Of a DNA stretch of 64,000 nt, positions 26,620-35,753 are shown one piece after another. Every line of letters starts with the position of its first letter. Positions within the stretch are counted from its first letter, which is position 1. Made by a program: the position numbers and the translations under genes. The notes beneath the pieces were generated by a model. The model was not told the origin of the DNA. It made no database searches and saw only the letters and a list, made by a program, of their open reading frames with translations. The stretch is from Paracoccaceae bacterium (GTDB taxonomy: Bacteria; Pseudomonadota; Alphaproteobacteria; Rhodobacterales; Rhodobacteraceae): positions 1-64,000 of the forward strand of contig JAKITO010000005.1 of NCBI GenBank assembly GCA_021648025.1, given 5' to 3'.

Positions 26620-27696
26620 ATGACCCTGCGCCTGACCAATCATTACCAGTCCCTTGTTCGCCAGGGCGCGTTGCAGCCGGACGAGGCGCAGATGGCAATG
26701 TTGCCTGCGTTGGAACGGATCGCAGAGGCACTGAGCGTTCCCGTCAAACGCAGCTTGTTCCGCAAGCCGCCCAAGCCGCCCAAGGGTCTTTATCTTTGGG
26801 GTGGCGTTGGTAGCGGCAAGTCGATGCTGATGGACCTGTTTGTCGATACTCTCACGGACATCCCGGTACGGCGTGTGCATTTCCACGCCTTCATGCAAGA
26901 GATGCACGGGGGCATGCACGCCGCACGTCAGAAGGGCATCGAGGATGTGATTGCACCCGTTGCGGCCTCGGTCTCTGACCATATCCGCCTGCTGGCGTTT
27001 GATGAGGTGCAGATCACCGATATCACCGATGCAATGATTGTCGGGCGTTTGTTCGAGGCGCTGTTCAAGGCCGGTGTGGTGATTGTTGCCACCTCAAACC
27101 GGGTGCCGGATGACCTTTATAAAGACGGGTTGAACCGGCAACTTTTTCTGCCATTCATCGACCTGATCAAAGCGCGGATGGATGTGCGTGAACTGATCAG
27201 TCCGACTGATTACCGCCAGAACCGCTTGCAGGGCACGCCAGTATATTTCACACCCATAAGCCCGGGCACCCGCAGCCGCGTCCGCGCCGTCTGGCATGAC
27301 CTTGCCGGTGGCAAGGGCGCCCCCCTGACCTTGCGGGTCAAGGGGCGCGATGTGACCTTGCCGGCCTTTCGCAACGGGGTGGCGCGGGCGACGTTTTATG
27401 ATCTGTGCGGCCGGATGCTGGGTCCGGCAGATTACCTGGCTTTGGCCGGCGCGGTGAAGGTTCTGGTGCTTGAGGATATTCCCCTATTGTCACGCTCAAA
27501 TTTTAACGAGGCCAAGCGGTTTGTGATCCTGATTGATGCCCTGTACGAGGCGCGGGTGCGGCTGATCTGCTCAGCTGCGGCCAAGCCAGAGATGCTGTAT
27601 GTCGAAGGCGAAGGCACGTTCGAATTTGCCCGCACCGCCAGCCGGTTACGGGAAATGATGGGGGCGCAGTGGGGCAAGGTTGAGATTACAGAATGA
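26620..27696 (+). CDS. zapE: ZapE, AFG1-like cell-division ATPase
   Basis: The 358-residue AFG1/ZapE P-loop ATPase has Walker A in LWGGVGSGKSMLMD (about residue 66-80), Walker B in LLAFDEVQITD, and VVIVATSNRVPDDLY with the sensor region. LEDIPLL and VRLICSAAAKP near the C-terminus are family blocks. In E. coli ZapE acts on the Z ring under stress; mitochondrial AFG1 relatives act in protein quality control. The ATG at 26620 matches the normal family start (MTLRLTNHYQSLV), although no strong ribosome-binding site is visible. Its 3' end overlaps the convergent RTX gene by 11 bp. Confidence 0.92.
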   Translation: MTLRLTNHYQSLVRQGALQPDEAQMAMLPALERIAEALSVPVKRSLFRKPPKPPKGLYLWGGVGSGKSMLMDLFVDTLTDIPVRRVHFHAFMQEMHGGMHAARQKGIEDVIAPVAASVSDHIRLLAFDEVQITDITDAMIVGRLFEALFKAGVVIVATSNRVPDDLYKDGLNRQLFLPFIDLIKARMDVRELISPTDYRQNRLQGTPVYFTPISPGTRSRVRAVWHDLAGGKGAPLTLRVKGRDVTLPAFRNGVARATFYDLCGRMLGPADYLALAGAVKVLVLEDIPLLSRSNFNEAKRFVILIDALYEARVRLICSAAAKPEMLYVEGEGTFEFARTASRLREMMGAQWGKVEITE

Positions 27697-29815
27697 GGGA
27701 ATCGATGCTCAAGCTTGAAACACCGTTCATGGCAATGGTGAAATCGGCTTGGGAATCGCCATCCACATCGCCGAAAAGTTGGCCGTCGGCAAACCTCAGC
27801 TCTCCACCTGCGCCACTGAAATATCCGGCCCCCAGAAACAGGAATGACTGATCGCCTGACAAAGCATTATTGGCGTCGATGGTGCTGAAATCAAGCAAAT
27901 CACGATTGGTTTTAAAATCGGTGATCTGTTCGGCCAGCCCGCTGGCAACGGACGATGATCCATCCAGCAGCGCCGATGTGAACAAAAACACATCGGCCCC
28001 GTCGCCGCCGGTCATGACATCCAACCCGGTGCCACCTTGCAACACATCGCCGTCTTTGCCGCCTGACAGGATGTCGTTGCCGTTGCCGCCGTTCAGGATA
28101 TCCCGGCCAACACCGCCTGACAGGATGTCGTTGCCGGCGTGACCGATAATCAAATCGTTTCCAGCCTGACCCAAGGCCAGATCAGCACCCTTACCCCCCA
28201 ACAGCCGATCATTGCCGCCGCCGCCGAACAAAATGTCACGACCCAGACCGCCAAACAGCTTGTCATCACCGGTGCCGCCAAAAATCTTGTCAGGGCCACG
28301 CCCTCCGGTAAGGCGGTCATCATCCCCGGCCCCGCGCATATAGTCGCCGGCATTTGTTCCGGTCAGATTGTCTGCGCCAGACGACCCTTGGATCAGACGA
28401 TAGGCGGTCAGGCTCCAGCCGCCCAGATCACTGGGGTTGCCGCCGGTCACAGCTAGGTAAACCTGTTCCTGCGCCGCAAGGTCCAGTATTGCAATCTGAC
28501 CGCCTGAGTTGCTGGCATAGCCCTTTGTCAACAGATCGCCGTTGGCATCATAAACTTTGATCTTGGGCGTCGTCAGTGCGCCCAATGTGGTATCATCGCT
28601 TTCCAGTTCGAACAGGAAAAGTCCTGAGCTGACGATGCTGTATTCCAGCCAGTCAGCATCCCGCCGATAGCTAATTTCGCCGGTGGCAGTGAAGTCCAGG
28701 CTTGCGCCGCTGTCCAGATCATTGCCAAAATCATCTTCCCGCACGGCTTCGGTCAGGTTCAGCCCGTCCAGCCACCTTTGCCAGACTTTCCGCGGCGTGG
28801 CATCGGACCACCGTACCATGCCTGTGGTGGCCAGCCATTCTTCCAGCTTGTCAGCCAGGTTAGGAAAACCAGCGTCATGCAAAGGCTGGGCGAATTCATG
28901 CGCCAGTTCGGGCGACCAGTCGTAAAGCTGGAAAATCACTGCTGCGCGTAATTGGTCGTCATAGGCAAATTGCTTCATCATGTATTTCAGGAACCGCGTC
29001 TGATAGCCGGGCGAGCTGTCGATAAGCCCGTCAGGCTGAGGCGGCGCATCAGCGCCCGCATCACCGTAACCGGCAGGCGCGCCCAGTTCCTGAATGATTA
29101 TTTCCTTGTCGCCGGCGGTTTGTTTGAACAATTCAATCATGGCGGCCCATTCCGCCTTGGTTTGGGTCTTTAAACCGGCATCCAGACCGGCATAGTTGAA
29201 CGCGACGATGTCCAGTTGATCCACCAGATCTGGTAGCAGGTCAGGTATTAGGTCATTGGCAAAAGCCGAAAATGTGATGGTCGTGGCCATGTCTGGGTCA
29301 AGCGCCTTGATGGTCTCGGCCCCCAACGTGTAGAAATTCAACGCCTCTTGTTCGCTGACCGCACCCTCCTCGATCACGATGCCAATTTCGTTGCCCATCG
29401 ACAAAGCCCAGACACCACGTTCCTTGAGAATAGGCACCAGCCATTCCAGCAGATCGACCCAAGCCTCTGATACTTCAGCGGAATCGAGCGCTTTGCCGTC
29501 CAGAAATGCCGGCAGGGTGCGTCCTTCGGAATCCAATGTGGACAAGGTTACAAATGGCGACATACCCTGTCGCTCGGCATAATCAAGCGCGTCTTCAATT
29601 GCTGCGCGATCATATACACCCTTGCTTATTTCCAGATCCGACCAGTCAATCAGCACCCGCGAGATGGTCATGCCCGCATCAACTGATTGCGCGCGCAGAT
29701 CATCTGCCACCAGCTGCCGGTCTGTTCCGTTAGCGGTAAGTCCAAGAAATTCAAAGGAATCAAGAATGCCCATATGCGGGCCATCGGTAAGGCGGGTAAT
29801 CAGGCTGTGGGTCAT
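27686..29815 (-). CDS. RTX-repeat secreted protein with clan GH-A glycoside-hydrolase-like domain
   Basis: The protein is 709 residues in three parts. Residues 1-360 look like a TIM-barrel glycoside hydrolase of clan GH-A: the acid/base would be E143 in SMGNEIG and the nucleophile E243 in IIQELGAP. Residues about 385-475 form a beta-rich domain ending SDLGGWSLTAYRL. Residues about 478-605 hold about a dozen glycine/aspartate nonapeptides of RTX type (GGTGDDKLF, GGNGNDILS), which bind calcium. The C-terminus (VFLFTSALLDG to LSIDSLIL) resembles serralysin-type C-terminal domains with the type I secretion signal. There is no N-terminal signal peptide, consistent with type I secretion, but no secretion genes are nearby. 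The GH family and substrate are not identified. Confidence 0.8.
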   Translation of the reverse strand: MTHSLITRLTDGPHMGILDSFEFLGLTANGTDRQLVADDLRAQSVDAGMTISRVLIDWSDLEISKGVYDRAAIEDALDYAERQGMSPFVTLSTLDSEGRTLPAFLDGKALDSAEVSEAWVDLLEWLVPILKERGVWALSMGNEIGIVIEEGAVSEQEALNFYTLGAETIKALDPDMATTITFSAFANDLIPDLLPDLVDQLDIVAFNYAGLDAGLKTQTKAEWAAMIELFKQTAGDKEIIIQELGAPAGYGDAGADAPPQPDGLIDSSPGYQTRFLKYMMKQFAYDDQLRAAVIFQLYDWSPELAHEFAQPLHDAGFPNLADKLEEWLATTGMVRWSDATPRKVWQRWLDGLNLTEAVREDDFGNDLDSGASLDFTATGEISYRRDADWLEYSIVSSGLFLFELESDDTTLGALTTPKIKVYDANGDLLTKGYASNSGGQIAILDLAAQEQVYLAVTGGNPSDLGGWSLTAYRLIQGSSGADNLTGTNAGDYMRGAGDDDRLTGGRGPDKIFGGTGDDKLFGGLGRDILFGGGGNDRLLGGKGADLALGQAGNDLIIGHAGNDILSGGVGRDILNGGNGNDILSGGKDGDVLQGGTGLDVMTGGDGADVFLFTSALLDGSSSVASGLAEQITDFKTNRDLLDFSTIDANNALSGDQSFLFLGAGYFSGAGGELRFADGQLFGDVDGDSQADFTIAMNGVSSLSIDSLIL

Positions 29816-29974
29816 TTCAATGCCTGCTCTGTCATTGTTTTGTCAAAAGCCAGTTTTACTCTATGCCAAGATACTGAATGCGCAACTATTTTTGCAGTTA
29901 TCGGCGAATGATAGCTTGATGTTAGGTTTCACACGGACCTTCTGGCCCATTGTGCGCCCACGCAAGAGGCGCTC

Positions 29975-31249
29975 TTAGCGATTGTCGCGCAGCACTACCC
30001 CGGCCAGGTAAAGTGAGCCGCAAATCAAAACCCGGGCCTGGGGTTCGTCACTGGCAATCCGGGTCAGGGCCTCGGATACCGATGCCGCTGTTGTCGCTAC
30101 CAGCCCGACAGTGTGGGCCGAGGATGCGGTTTCTTCGGCCTCTAATGTGTTGACTTCTCCGGGAATGGATACGCCCGTTAGGCTTAGAGCCTGCCTGGCC
30201 AGTGGTGCAAGGTAGCCGGTTACATCCTTGGTGTTCAGCATGCCGCAAATCAGATGCGTCGGGCGCGGTGGCAGGGTAGCGAGATGTCCGGCCAGGGCCT
30301 CGCCTGCGGCGGCATTGTGGCCGCCGTCCAGCCACAGTTCAGCCAAAGATGCGAGGTCCGTCAATGTGCCGGAACGGAGGCGCTGCATGCGGGCAGGCCA
30401 ATAGGCTTGGGCGACGGCGGCCTCGCAAGTCAATTGATCCAATTCGAGATGGCGTAGTGCTGCGATTGCCGAGCCTGCGTTTTGCACCTGATGTGCGCCA
30501 GGCAGGTTGGGCAGAGGCAGGTCGACAAGGCCGGTTTCATCGCGGTAGATCAGCCGGTCCCGTTCCACGGCTACATGCCAGTGCTGGCCATGGGCAATCA
30601 GTGGGGCACCGATACGGGCGGCTTGCGTTTCGATCACCTCCATTGCTTCGTCGGGTTGCGGGCCAACGACGCATGGCACGCCACGTTTTAGGATGCCCGC
30701 CTTTTCCGTCGCAATACTGGTCAGGGTGTTGCCCAGGAATTGCACATGGTCGATGGATATCGGGGTGATGATGGTCAGCTTTGGCTGGGCCACAACGTTG
30801 GTGGCATCCAGTCGCCCGCCAAGCCCCACTTCCAACAGGGTGTAATCCGCCGGAGTGCGGGCGAATTCCATTATGGCGGCGCAGGTGGTGATCTCAAAAT
30901 AGGTAATCGCCGCCCTGTCATTGACTTCGTAACACCGGTCCAGCGCCTTGGTCAGATCATCTTCGCTGATCAGCGTACCGGCCAGGCGGATACGTTCATG
31001 AAATCGCACCAGATGCGGCGAGGTAAAGGCATGCGCACTAAGCCCTGCCGCTTCTACCCCTGCGCGGATCATTGCCAGAGTAGACCCTTTGCCATTGGTG
31101 CCCGCGATATGGATCACCGGCGGCAGGGCATCTTGTGGATTGCCCAAAGCCGCCAACAGGGTCCAGACCCGGTCAAGCGTCAGGTCGATGATTTTCGGAT
31201 GCAGCGCCATCATCCGTTCAAGGATAAGGTCAGAACTGGCCGTGTTCAT
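29975..31249 (-). CDS. folC: Bifunctional folylpolyglutamate synthase / dihydrofolate synthase
   Basis: The 424-residue Mur-ligase-type enzyme has the ATP loop [16 protein letters not shown] (about 47-62) and folate-binding sequence [33 protein letters not shown] and [12 protein letters not shown] are strongly conserved in FolC, and [16 protein letters not shown] lies in the C-terminal domain. It adds glutamate to dihydropteroate and to folates. It overlaps accD (ATGA), the usual accD-folC order in Proteobacteria. The 159 bp between its stop and the downstream RTX gene hold no recognisable feature. Confidence 0.95.
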   Translation of the reverse strand: MNTASSDLILERMMALHPKIIDLTLDRVWTLLAALGNPQDALPPVIHIAGTNGKGSTLAMIRAGVEAAGLSAHAFTSPHLVRFHERIRLAGTLISEDDLTKALDRCYEVNDRAAITYFEITTCAAIMEFARTPADYTLLEVGLGGRLDATNVVAQPKLTIITPISIDHVQFLGNTLTSIATEKAGILKRGVPCVVGPQPDEAMEVIETQAARIGAPLIAHGQHWHVAVERDRLIYRDETGLVDLPLPNLPGAHQVQNAGSAIAALRHLELDQLTCEAAVAQAYWPARMQRLRSGTLTDLASLAELWLDGGHNAAAGEALAGHLATLPPRPTHLICGMLNTKDVTGYLAPLARQALSLTGVSIPGEVNTLEAEETASSAHTVGLVATTAASVSEALTRIASDEPQARVLICGSLYLAGVVLRDNR

Positions 31250-32199
31250 GTCGCGGGAATGTCTTTCGTGGCAGGCTGCTCCTCCGCCTTAGCAGGCGTC
31301 TTCGCATCTTGCGTCGGATCGGGCGGGGGCAGATCACCGCGAATGGCAGGGGGCAGGCCCAAAAGTAATCGGGTGATGGTGATCAGTTCCTCGCGCATAT
31401 CCGTGCGCTTGGTGACCCGGTCCAACATGCCGTGATCCAGCAGATATTCGGCCCGCTGAAACCCTTCGGGCAGCTTTTCACGGATTGTTTGTTCGATCAC
31501 CCGGGGCCCGGCAAAACAGATCAACGCGCCGGGTTCGGCGATATGCACATCACCCAGCATCGCATAAGACGCCGTCACCCCGCCGGTGGTCGGATGGGTC
31601 AGCACGACGATATACGGCAGCCCGGCCTCTTTCAGCATTTGCACCGCTACGGTGGTCCGGGGCATCTGCATCAGTGACAGGATGCCTTCCTGCATCCGCG
31701 CGCCACCTGCGGCGGAAAACAGGATCAGTGGGCGTTTCAGTTTCACCGCAGTTTCGGCAGCGGCAATGATGGCATTGCCGACATACATGCCCATGGATCC
31801 GCCCATAAAGGAAAAATCCTGGGCTGCAACCACCACAGGTGTGCGGCCAATGTCGCCGGTTCCGACCAGCATGGCATCAACTTCGCCGGTGGCTTTCTGC
31901 GCCGCTTTCACCCGGTCGGGATATTTTTTCTGATCCCTGAACTGCAATGGATCAGCCACCGGCACAGGCACGTCGATCCCGGTAAAGATGCCACCATCAA
32001 ACAACGCCGTCATCCGCGCCCGCGGGCTGATTCCCATGTGGTGGTCACAGTTGGTGCAGACGTTCAGATTATCGCTCAGCTCGCGATGAAACAGCATGGT
32101 GCCGCATTCTTTGCACTTGTGCCACAGGTTTTCGGGCGTCTCACGCCGCGAGAAGATCGAGTTGATCCGGGGTCGGACGTAGTTGGTGATCCAGTTCAT
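31246..32199 (-). CDS. accD: Acetyl-CoA carboxylase carboxyltransferase subunit beta
   Basis: The 317-residue protein starts with the N-terminal four-Cys zinc finger [23 protein letters not shown] (about residues 29-52). It is followed by the crotonase-fold carboxyltransferase domain with [41 protein letters not shown] and the region [30 protein letters not shown]. With AccA it transfers the carboxyl group from biotin to acetyl-CoA, the first step of fatty-acid synthesis. The C-terminal tail is Pro/Lys-rich. It is the first gene of the accD-folC pair and divergent from ilvD. Confidence 0.97.
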   Translation of the reverse strand: MNWITNYVRPRINSIFSRRETPENLWHKCKECGTMLFHRELSDNLNVCTNCDHHMGISPRARMTALFDGGIFTGIDVPVPVADPLQFRDQKKYPDRVKAAQKATGEVDAMLVGTGDIGRTPVVVAAQDFSFMGGSMGMYVGNAIIAAAETAVKLKRPLILFSAAGGARMQEGILSLMQMPRTTVAVQMLKEAGLPYIVVLTHPTTGGVTASYAMLGDVHIAEPGALICFAGPRVIEQTIREKLPEGFQRAEYLLDHGMLDRVTKRTDMREELITITRLLLGLPPAIRGDLPPPDPTQDAKTPAKAEEQPATKDIPAT

Positions 32200-32540
32200 A
32201 ATATGCGGCCTTTGGCGAAGGGGTCTGGCGCTGAACTAAGCGTGACTGAGGTGAAATGCAATCAACGTCATCAAGCAAAATGCACACGCTTACAGGTCGT
32301 CCGCAGGGTTCTGCCTGCTTTGGATTGTGCCGGACCCGGGGGCAGGCACGGTTAGGGGCGCGGGCGGTGATGCCTTCTGACCCGTCGAATGCCTGGTAAT
32401 CCACCGTATTTTTGTCTGTACTTCTGCCAACCGATATGTCGACCCAAGCGCAAGAATATTCGAATTTTCTTGCCTGCGCTTGTATCGGTCTTGGTGCCTC
32501 GCTATTGCTGGTAGGATCATTTTTCCAAGGGGGTCCCGAC
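32200..32540. promoter_or_regulatory. Divergent accD/ilvD control region, with a long stem upstream of ilvD
   Basis: These 341 bp contain no convincing gene; an open frame runs through from 32412 but lacks coding character before the ilvD start. The visible structure is an imperfect stem at 32446-32481: AAGCGC/GCGCTT with an inner CAAGAA/TTCTTG and a 2-3 base bulge. It lies 60-95 bases before the ilvD start and could be a leader-RNA element. Promoters for both genes must lie here but I could not assign them. Confidence 0.35.
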
Positions 32541-34274
32541 ATGCTCAAGCGTACATTCGACAAATCCAAGCTTCCCAGCCGTCACGTCACCGAAGGACCA
32601 GAGCGCGCGCCGCATCGATCGTACCTGTATGCCATGGGGTTAAGCGAGCATGAGATTCACCAACCTCTGATCGGGGTTGCCACCTGTTGGAACGAAGCCG
32701 CCCCCTGCAATATCTCGCTGAACCGGCAGGCGCAGGCGGTGAAACTCGGCGTGAAGGCCGCCGATGGCACCCCGCGCGAGTTCACCACCATCACGGTCAC
32801 CGATGGCATTGCCATGGGCCATGAGGGCATGCGGTCTTCGCTGGCCAGCCGCGAGGCAATTGCCGATTCGGTTGAACTGACCATGCGCGGCCATTGCTAC
32901 GACGCTATTGTCGGGCTGGCGGGCTGTGACAAGTCGCTGCCGGGGATGATGATGGCGATGATCCGGCTGAACACTCCGTCGGTATTTGTCTATGGCGGCT
33001 CGATCCTGCCGGGGCGGCTGGATGGCAAGGACGTGACCGTTCAGGATGTGTTCGAGGCCGTGGGTCGGCATCAGGCCGGCACTATGACCACCGAGGAGCT
33101 GGAAAGGCTTGAGACCGTGGCCTGCCCGTCGGCCGGCGCTTGCGGCGGGCAGTTTACCGCCAATACCATGGCCTGCGTATCCGAAGCGATTGGCCTGGCG
33201 TTGATGAACTCCTCTGGCGCACCGGCGCCGTATGAAAGCCGGGATCAATATTCGATTGCTTCGGGCGAGGCGGTGATGAACCTGATCGAAAAGAACATTC
33301 GTGCGCGTGACATCGTGACGCTTAAGTCGCTGGAAAATGCTGCGCGGATCGTTGCCTGCACCGGGGGGTCAACCAACGCCGGGCTGCATCTGCCAGCCAT
33401 GGCCCATGAGGCCGGGATCGAGTTTTTCCTGGATGACGTGTGCGAGATTTTCCGCGATACGCCGTATTTTGTCGATCTGAAACCGGGTGGGGCATATGTT
33501 GCCAAAGACCTGTACGAGGCAGGCGGCGTGCCGGTTGTTCTCAAGGAATTGCGCAAGGCGGGATTGCTGCACGAGGATTGCATGACAGTGTCGGGTTATT
33601 CCCTGGGCGAAGAACTGGACAAGATCGAAGGCGTGGCCGATGGCCGGGTGATTTACCCGATCGAAACCCCAATCTCGACCACTGGCGGTGTTGTTGGCCT
33701 AAAGGGCAACCTGGCCCCTGAAGGCGCGATTGTGAAGATCGCAGGCATGAGCGGCAATCAGATCGTGTTCACCGGCCCGGCCCGGGTGTTTGAATGCGAA
33801 CAGGATGCGTTCGAGGCGGTACAGGCGCGCACCTATGAAGAAGGCGATGTGTTTGTAATCCGCAACGAAGGCCCGTCCGGCGGGCCGGGCATGCGCGAAA
33901 TGCTGGCCACCACCGCCGCCCTTTCAGGGCAGGGCATGGGGGCCAAGGTGGCGCTGATCACCGATGGCCGTTTCTCGGGCGCGACCCGGGGCTTTTGCGT
34001 CGGGCACGTAGGGCCAGAGGCGGCGCATGGCGGGCCAATTGCCTTGCTGAAGAACGGCGACATCATCACGTTGAACGCCATTGAAGGCACTATATCGGTT
34101 GATCTGAGTGACGAAGAACTTGTTGCCCGCAAGGCCGACTGGAAAGGTCCGCGCGAGACGATTTATGCCTCGGGCGCGTTGTGGAAATACGCGCAACAAG
34201 TGGGTGAGGTTTACAAGGGTGCGGTGACTCACCCTGGCGGCAAGGCGGAAAAGCACATCTATATGGACCTGTGA
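32541..34274 (+). CDS. ilvD: Dihydroxy-acid dehydratase
   Basis: The 577-residue enzyme dehydrates 2,3-dihydroxy acids in valine, leucine and isoleucine synthesis. Iron-sulfur and substrate Cys residues lie in [25 protein letters not shown] and [16 protein letters not shown]. The Mg-binding region is near [21 protein letters not shown], and [20 protein letters not shown] is at the C-terminus. The ATG at 32541 is chosen (AAGGGGG upstream and [20 protein letters not shown] matching the family); an earlier frame start would add 43 unrelated residues. The length is normal for the family. Confidence 0.96.
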   Translation: MLKRTFDKSKLPSRHVTEGPERAPHRSYLYAMGLSEHEIHQPLIGVATCWNEAAPCNISLNRQAQAVKLGVKAADGTPREFTTITVTDGIAMGHEGMRSSLASREAIADSVELTMRGHCYDAIVGLAGCDKSLPGMMMAMIRLNTPSVFVYGGSILPGRLDGKDVTVQDVFEAVGRHQAGTMTTEELERLETVACPSAGACGGQFTANTMACVSEAIGLALMNSSGAPAPYESRDQYSIASGEAVMNLIEKNIRARDIVTLKSLENAARIVACTGGSTNAGLHLPAMAHEAGIEFFLDDVCEIFRDTPYFVDLKPGGAYVAKDLYEAGGVPVVLKELRKAGLLHEDCMTVSGYSLGEELDKIEGVADGRVIYPIETPISTTGGVVGLKGNLAPEGAIVKIAGMSGNQIVFTGPARVFECEQDAFEAVQARTYEEGDVFVIRNEGPSGGPGMREMLATTAALSGQGMGAKVALITDGRFSGATRGFCVGHVGPEAAHGGPIALLKNGDIITLNAIEGTISVDLSDEELVARKADWKGPRETIYASGALWKYAQQVGEVYKGAVTHPGGKAEKHIYMDL

Positions 34275-34282
34275 AGCGTTTT

Positions 34283-34304
34283 GGGCCGGACCATTGTCCG
34301 GCCC
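34283..34304 (+). terminator. Terminator hairpin after ilvD
   Basis: A perfect 9-bp stem, GGGCCGGAC and GTCCGGCCC with loop CATT, starts nine bases after the ilvD stop and is followed by a T-rich stretch (GGTTGTCGTTTCTT). This fits an intrinsic terminator. Confidence 0.65.
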
Positions 34305-34502
34305 GGTTGTCGTTTCTTGAACGCGCCTGACCATAACCGTCCTGAAAACGTGACGCTTCTTGCGCCTGTTTGACGCAATTTCGTGCACAATCCAAAATAA
34401 TCTCGTGGATTGTGTCGATTCCCGGTTTATTTGACCGAAACCCTTTCGTTACATAGTGGTACAATCAAAGGACCATCCGCGCGTCGTGTAAAGAAGAGTA
34501 TT

Positions 34503-35264
34503 ATGGGCAAGATATTGGACCAGTTGTTTCAGGGGCGCATGCTGCGCCAGTGGCGCAAAGCTGCGCGTTTGTCTGGTGAAACTGGGCTAACTGAATTGCG
34601 GGACCAACGCAGCCAGGCGCGCCAGATGCGGACCCATCTTGACCGGCTGATCCATGTAGCCGACGGGCGGCTGGCATTGCCGAAAATTGGCTCGTCTTTT
34701 TTTTCCAAACCGCATGGTACCGACTGGTCATGGCGGCCCGAATTGTGGCGCGGGCCTCTGCCCGTGCCGGGGCTAAGCTCGGTTCCGACCAAATCCATGC
34801 TGGGCGGCGAGGTGACGCTGTTTCATGACTGCGATTATTCCGAACTGACCCTGCGACAGCTGCGCAATACCAGGGAAGAGGATCTGGCCCCTTATGGGCT
34901 ACGGATGGATGTATTCAAATTTGATGGGTCATTCCTGTCACTGGTGATTGACCTGCCCAATGACGCAACCCAAGAGTTGACGCGCGAGCATCTGATCCGC
35001 ATCGACACCATCATTGAAGCCGAAAAGCCGTTAGAGATTTTCGCCCGGTTGAACATCAAACATGGGCCCAACACTGAACAGATCGTGCGAGAGCTGCCAC
35101 TGAACGAAGAGGATGTGATGGTTGAATTTGACCTTGCATATACCCGTCTGAACGAAAAGCGGATTGAACGGATATGGCTGGACCTGATATTCGAGGCCCC
35201 AGATATGAACCAGGTGATCCTGCGCGACCTGACCTTTGCCCGCCACCGCCGCGCGGCATTTTAG
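34503..35264 (+). CDS. DUF6478-like Rhodobacterales protein of unknown function
   Basis: The protein is 253 residues from the ATG at 34503, where family sequence begins (MGKILDQLFQGRMLRQWRKAA). I recognise it as a conserved Rhodobacterales protein (DUF6478 type) without known function. WSWRPELWRGPLPVPGLSSVP and LFHDCDYSELTLRQLRNT are the most distinctive blocks. The second half is beta-rich (FKFDGSFLSLVIDLP...RIDTIIEAEKPLEIFARLNIKHGPNTEQI). There is no signal peptide or membrane segment. It is followed after 9 bp by a second conserved small gene, so the two probably act together. Confidence 0.72.
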   Translation: MGKILDQLFQGRMLRQWRKAARLSGETGLTELRDQRSQARQMRTHLDRLIHVADGRLALPKIGSSFFSKPHGTDWSWRPELWRGPLPVPGLSSVPTKSMLGGEVTLFHDCDYSELTLRQLRNTREEDLAPYGLRMDVFKFDGSFLSLVIDLPNDATQELTREHLIRIDTIIEAEKPLEIFARLNIKHGPNTEQIVRELPLNEEDVMVEFDLAYTRLNEKRIERIWLDLIFEAPDMNQVILRDLTFARHRRAAF

Positions 35265-35273
35265 GAGACTGAG

Positions 35274-35639
35274 ATGAGCGATTTGATCCTGGCCAAGATG
35301 AGGCTGCGCAATGGCATCTGGGAAGGCCGGATTGGCGGGGCTGACGATGCCCGCCCGGATATTCGGGTGATGTACCTTGATCAGCCGGTTGAAGGCGTTG
35401 AGATCAGTGAAGAAGATGGCGGATGGAAGTTGTCAGTGCCGGTGCCGATCCATGCCATTGCCGACGGGGTGCATACGTTTTTGATCATCAACGGATCGGG
35501 TGATACCAAACTGGGTGATTTTACACTGATCGCGGGCGAAGTCCTTGCCGACGATCTGCGCGCCGAAGTGGAGTTGCTACGCGCTGAACTGGACATGCTG
35601 AAACGCGCGTTTCGGCGGCATTGTCTGGAGACGATGTAG
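35274..35639 (+). CDS. Small conserved protein of unknown function paired with the DUF6478-like gene
   Basis: The 121-residue protein is beta-rich in its first 85 residues (LAKMRLRNGIWEGRIGG...VPIHAIADGVHTFLIINGSGDTKLGDFTL). It ends in a predicted amphipathic coiled coil (DDLRAEVELLRAELDMLKRAFRRH), suggesting dimerisation or partner binding. GGAGACTGAG precedes the ATG. The close spacing to the previous gene indicates one operon and possibly one complex. No function can be assigned. Confidence 0.7.
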   Translation: MSDLILAKMRLRNGIWEGRIGGADDARPDIRVMYLDQPVEGVEISEEDGGWKLSVPVPIHAIADGVHTFLIINGSGDTKLGDFTLIAGEVLADDLRAEVELLRAELDMLKRAFRRHCLETM

Positions 35640-35673
35640 GCAAGTCTACCAGCTACAAATTGCTCATCAAGCC

Positions 35674-35740
35674 CCTTGGGCTTTCTTCGCAACTTCCTGT
35701 CTTGCCCAAGGAGTTGCGAGGAAATCCCTCTTGGGGGATT
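35674..35740. terminator. Bidirectional terminator region between convergent genes
   Basis: CCTTGGGC at 35674-35681 pairs with GCCCAAGG at 35704-35711. A second stem, AATCCC-N6-GGGATT, lies at 35723-35740. An alternative imperfect pairing joins TTCGCAACTTCC with GGAGTTGCGAGG. The structures fill the gap between the small conserved gene and convergent polA. Confidence 0.45.
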
Positions 35741-35753
35741 GAAGAGCGGCTGG

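Noticed and set aside
28010-28380. Tandem repeat or CRISPR-like array
   Set aside because: The periodic DNA encodes in-frame RTX nonapeptides; spacing is 27 bp with diverged units and no spacer structure.
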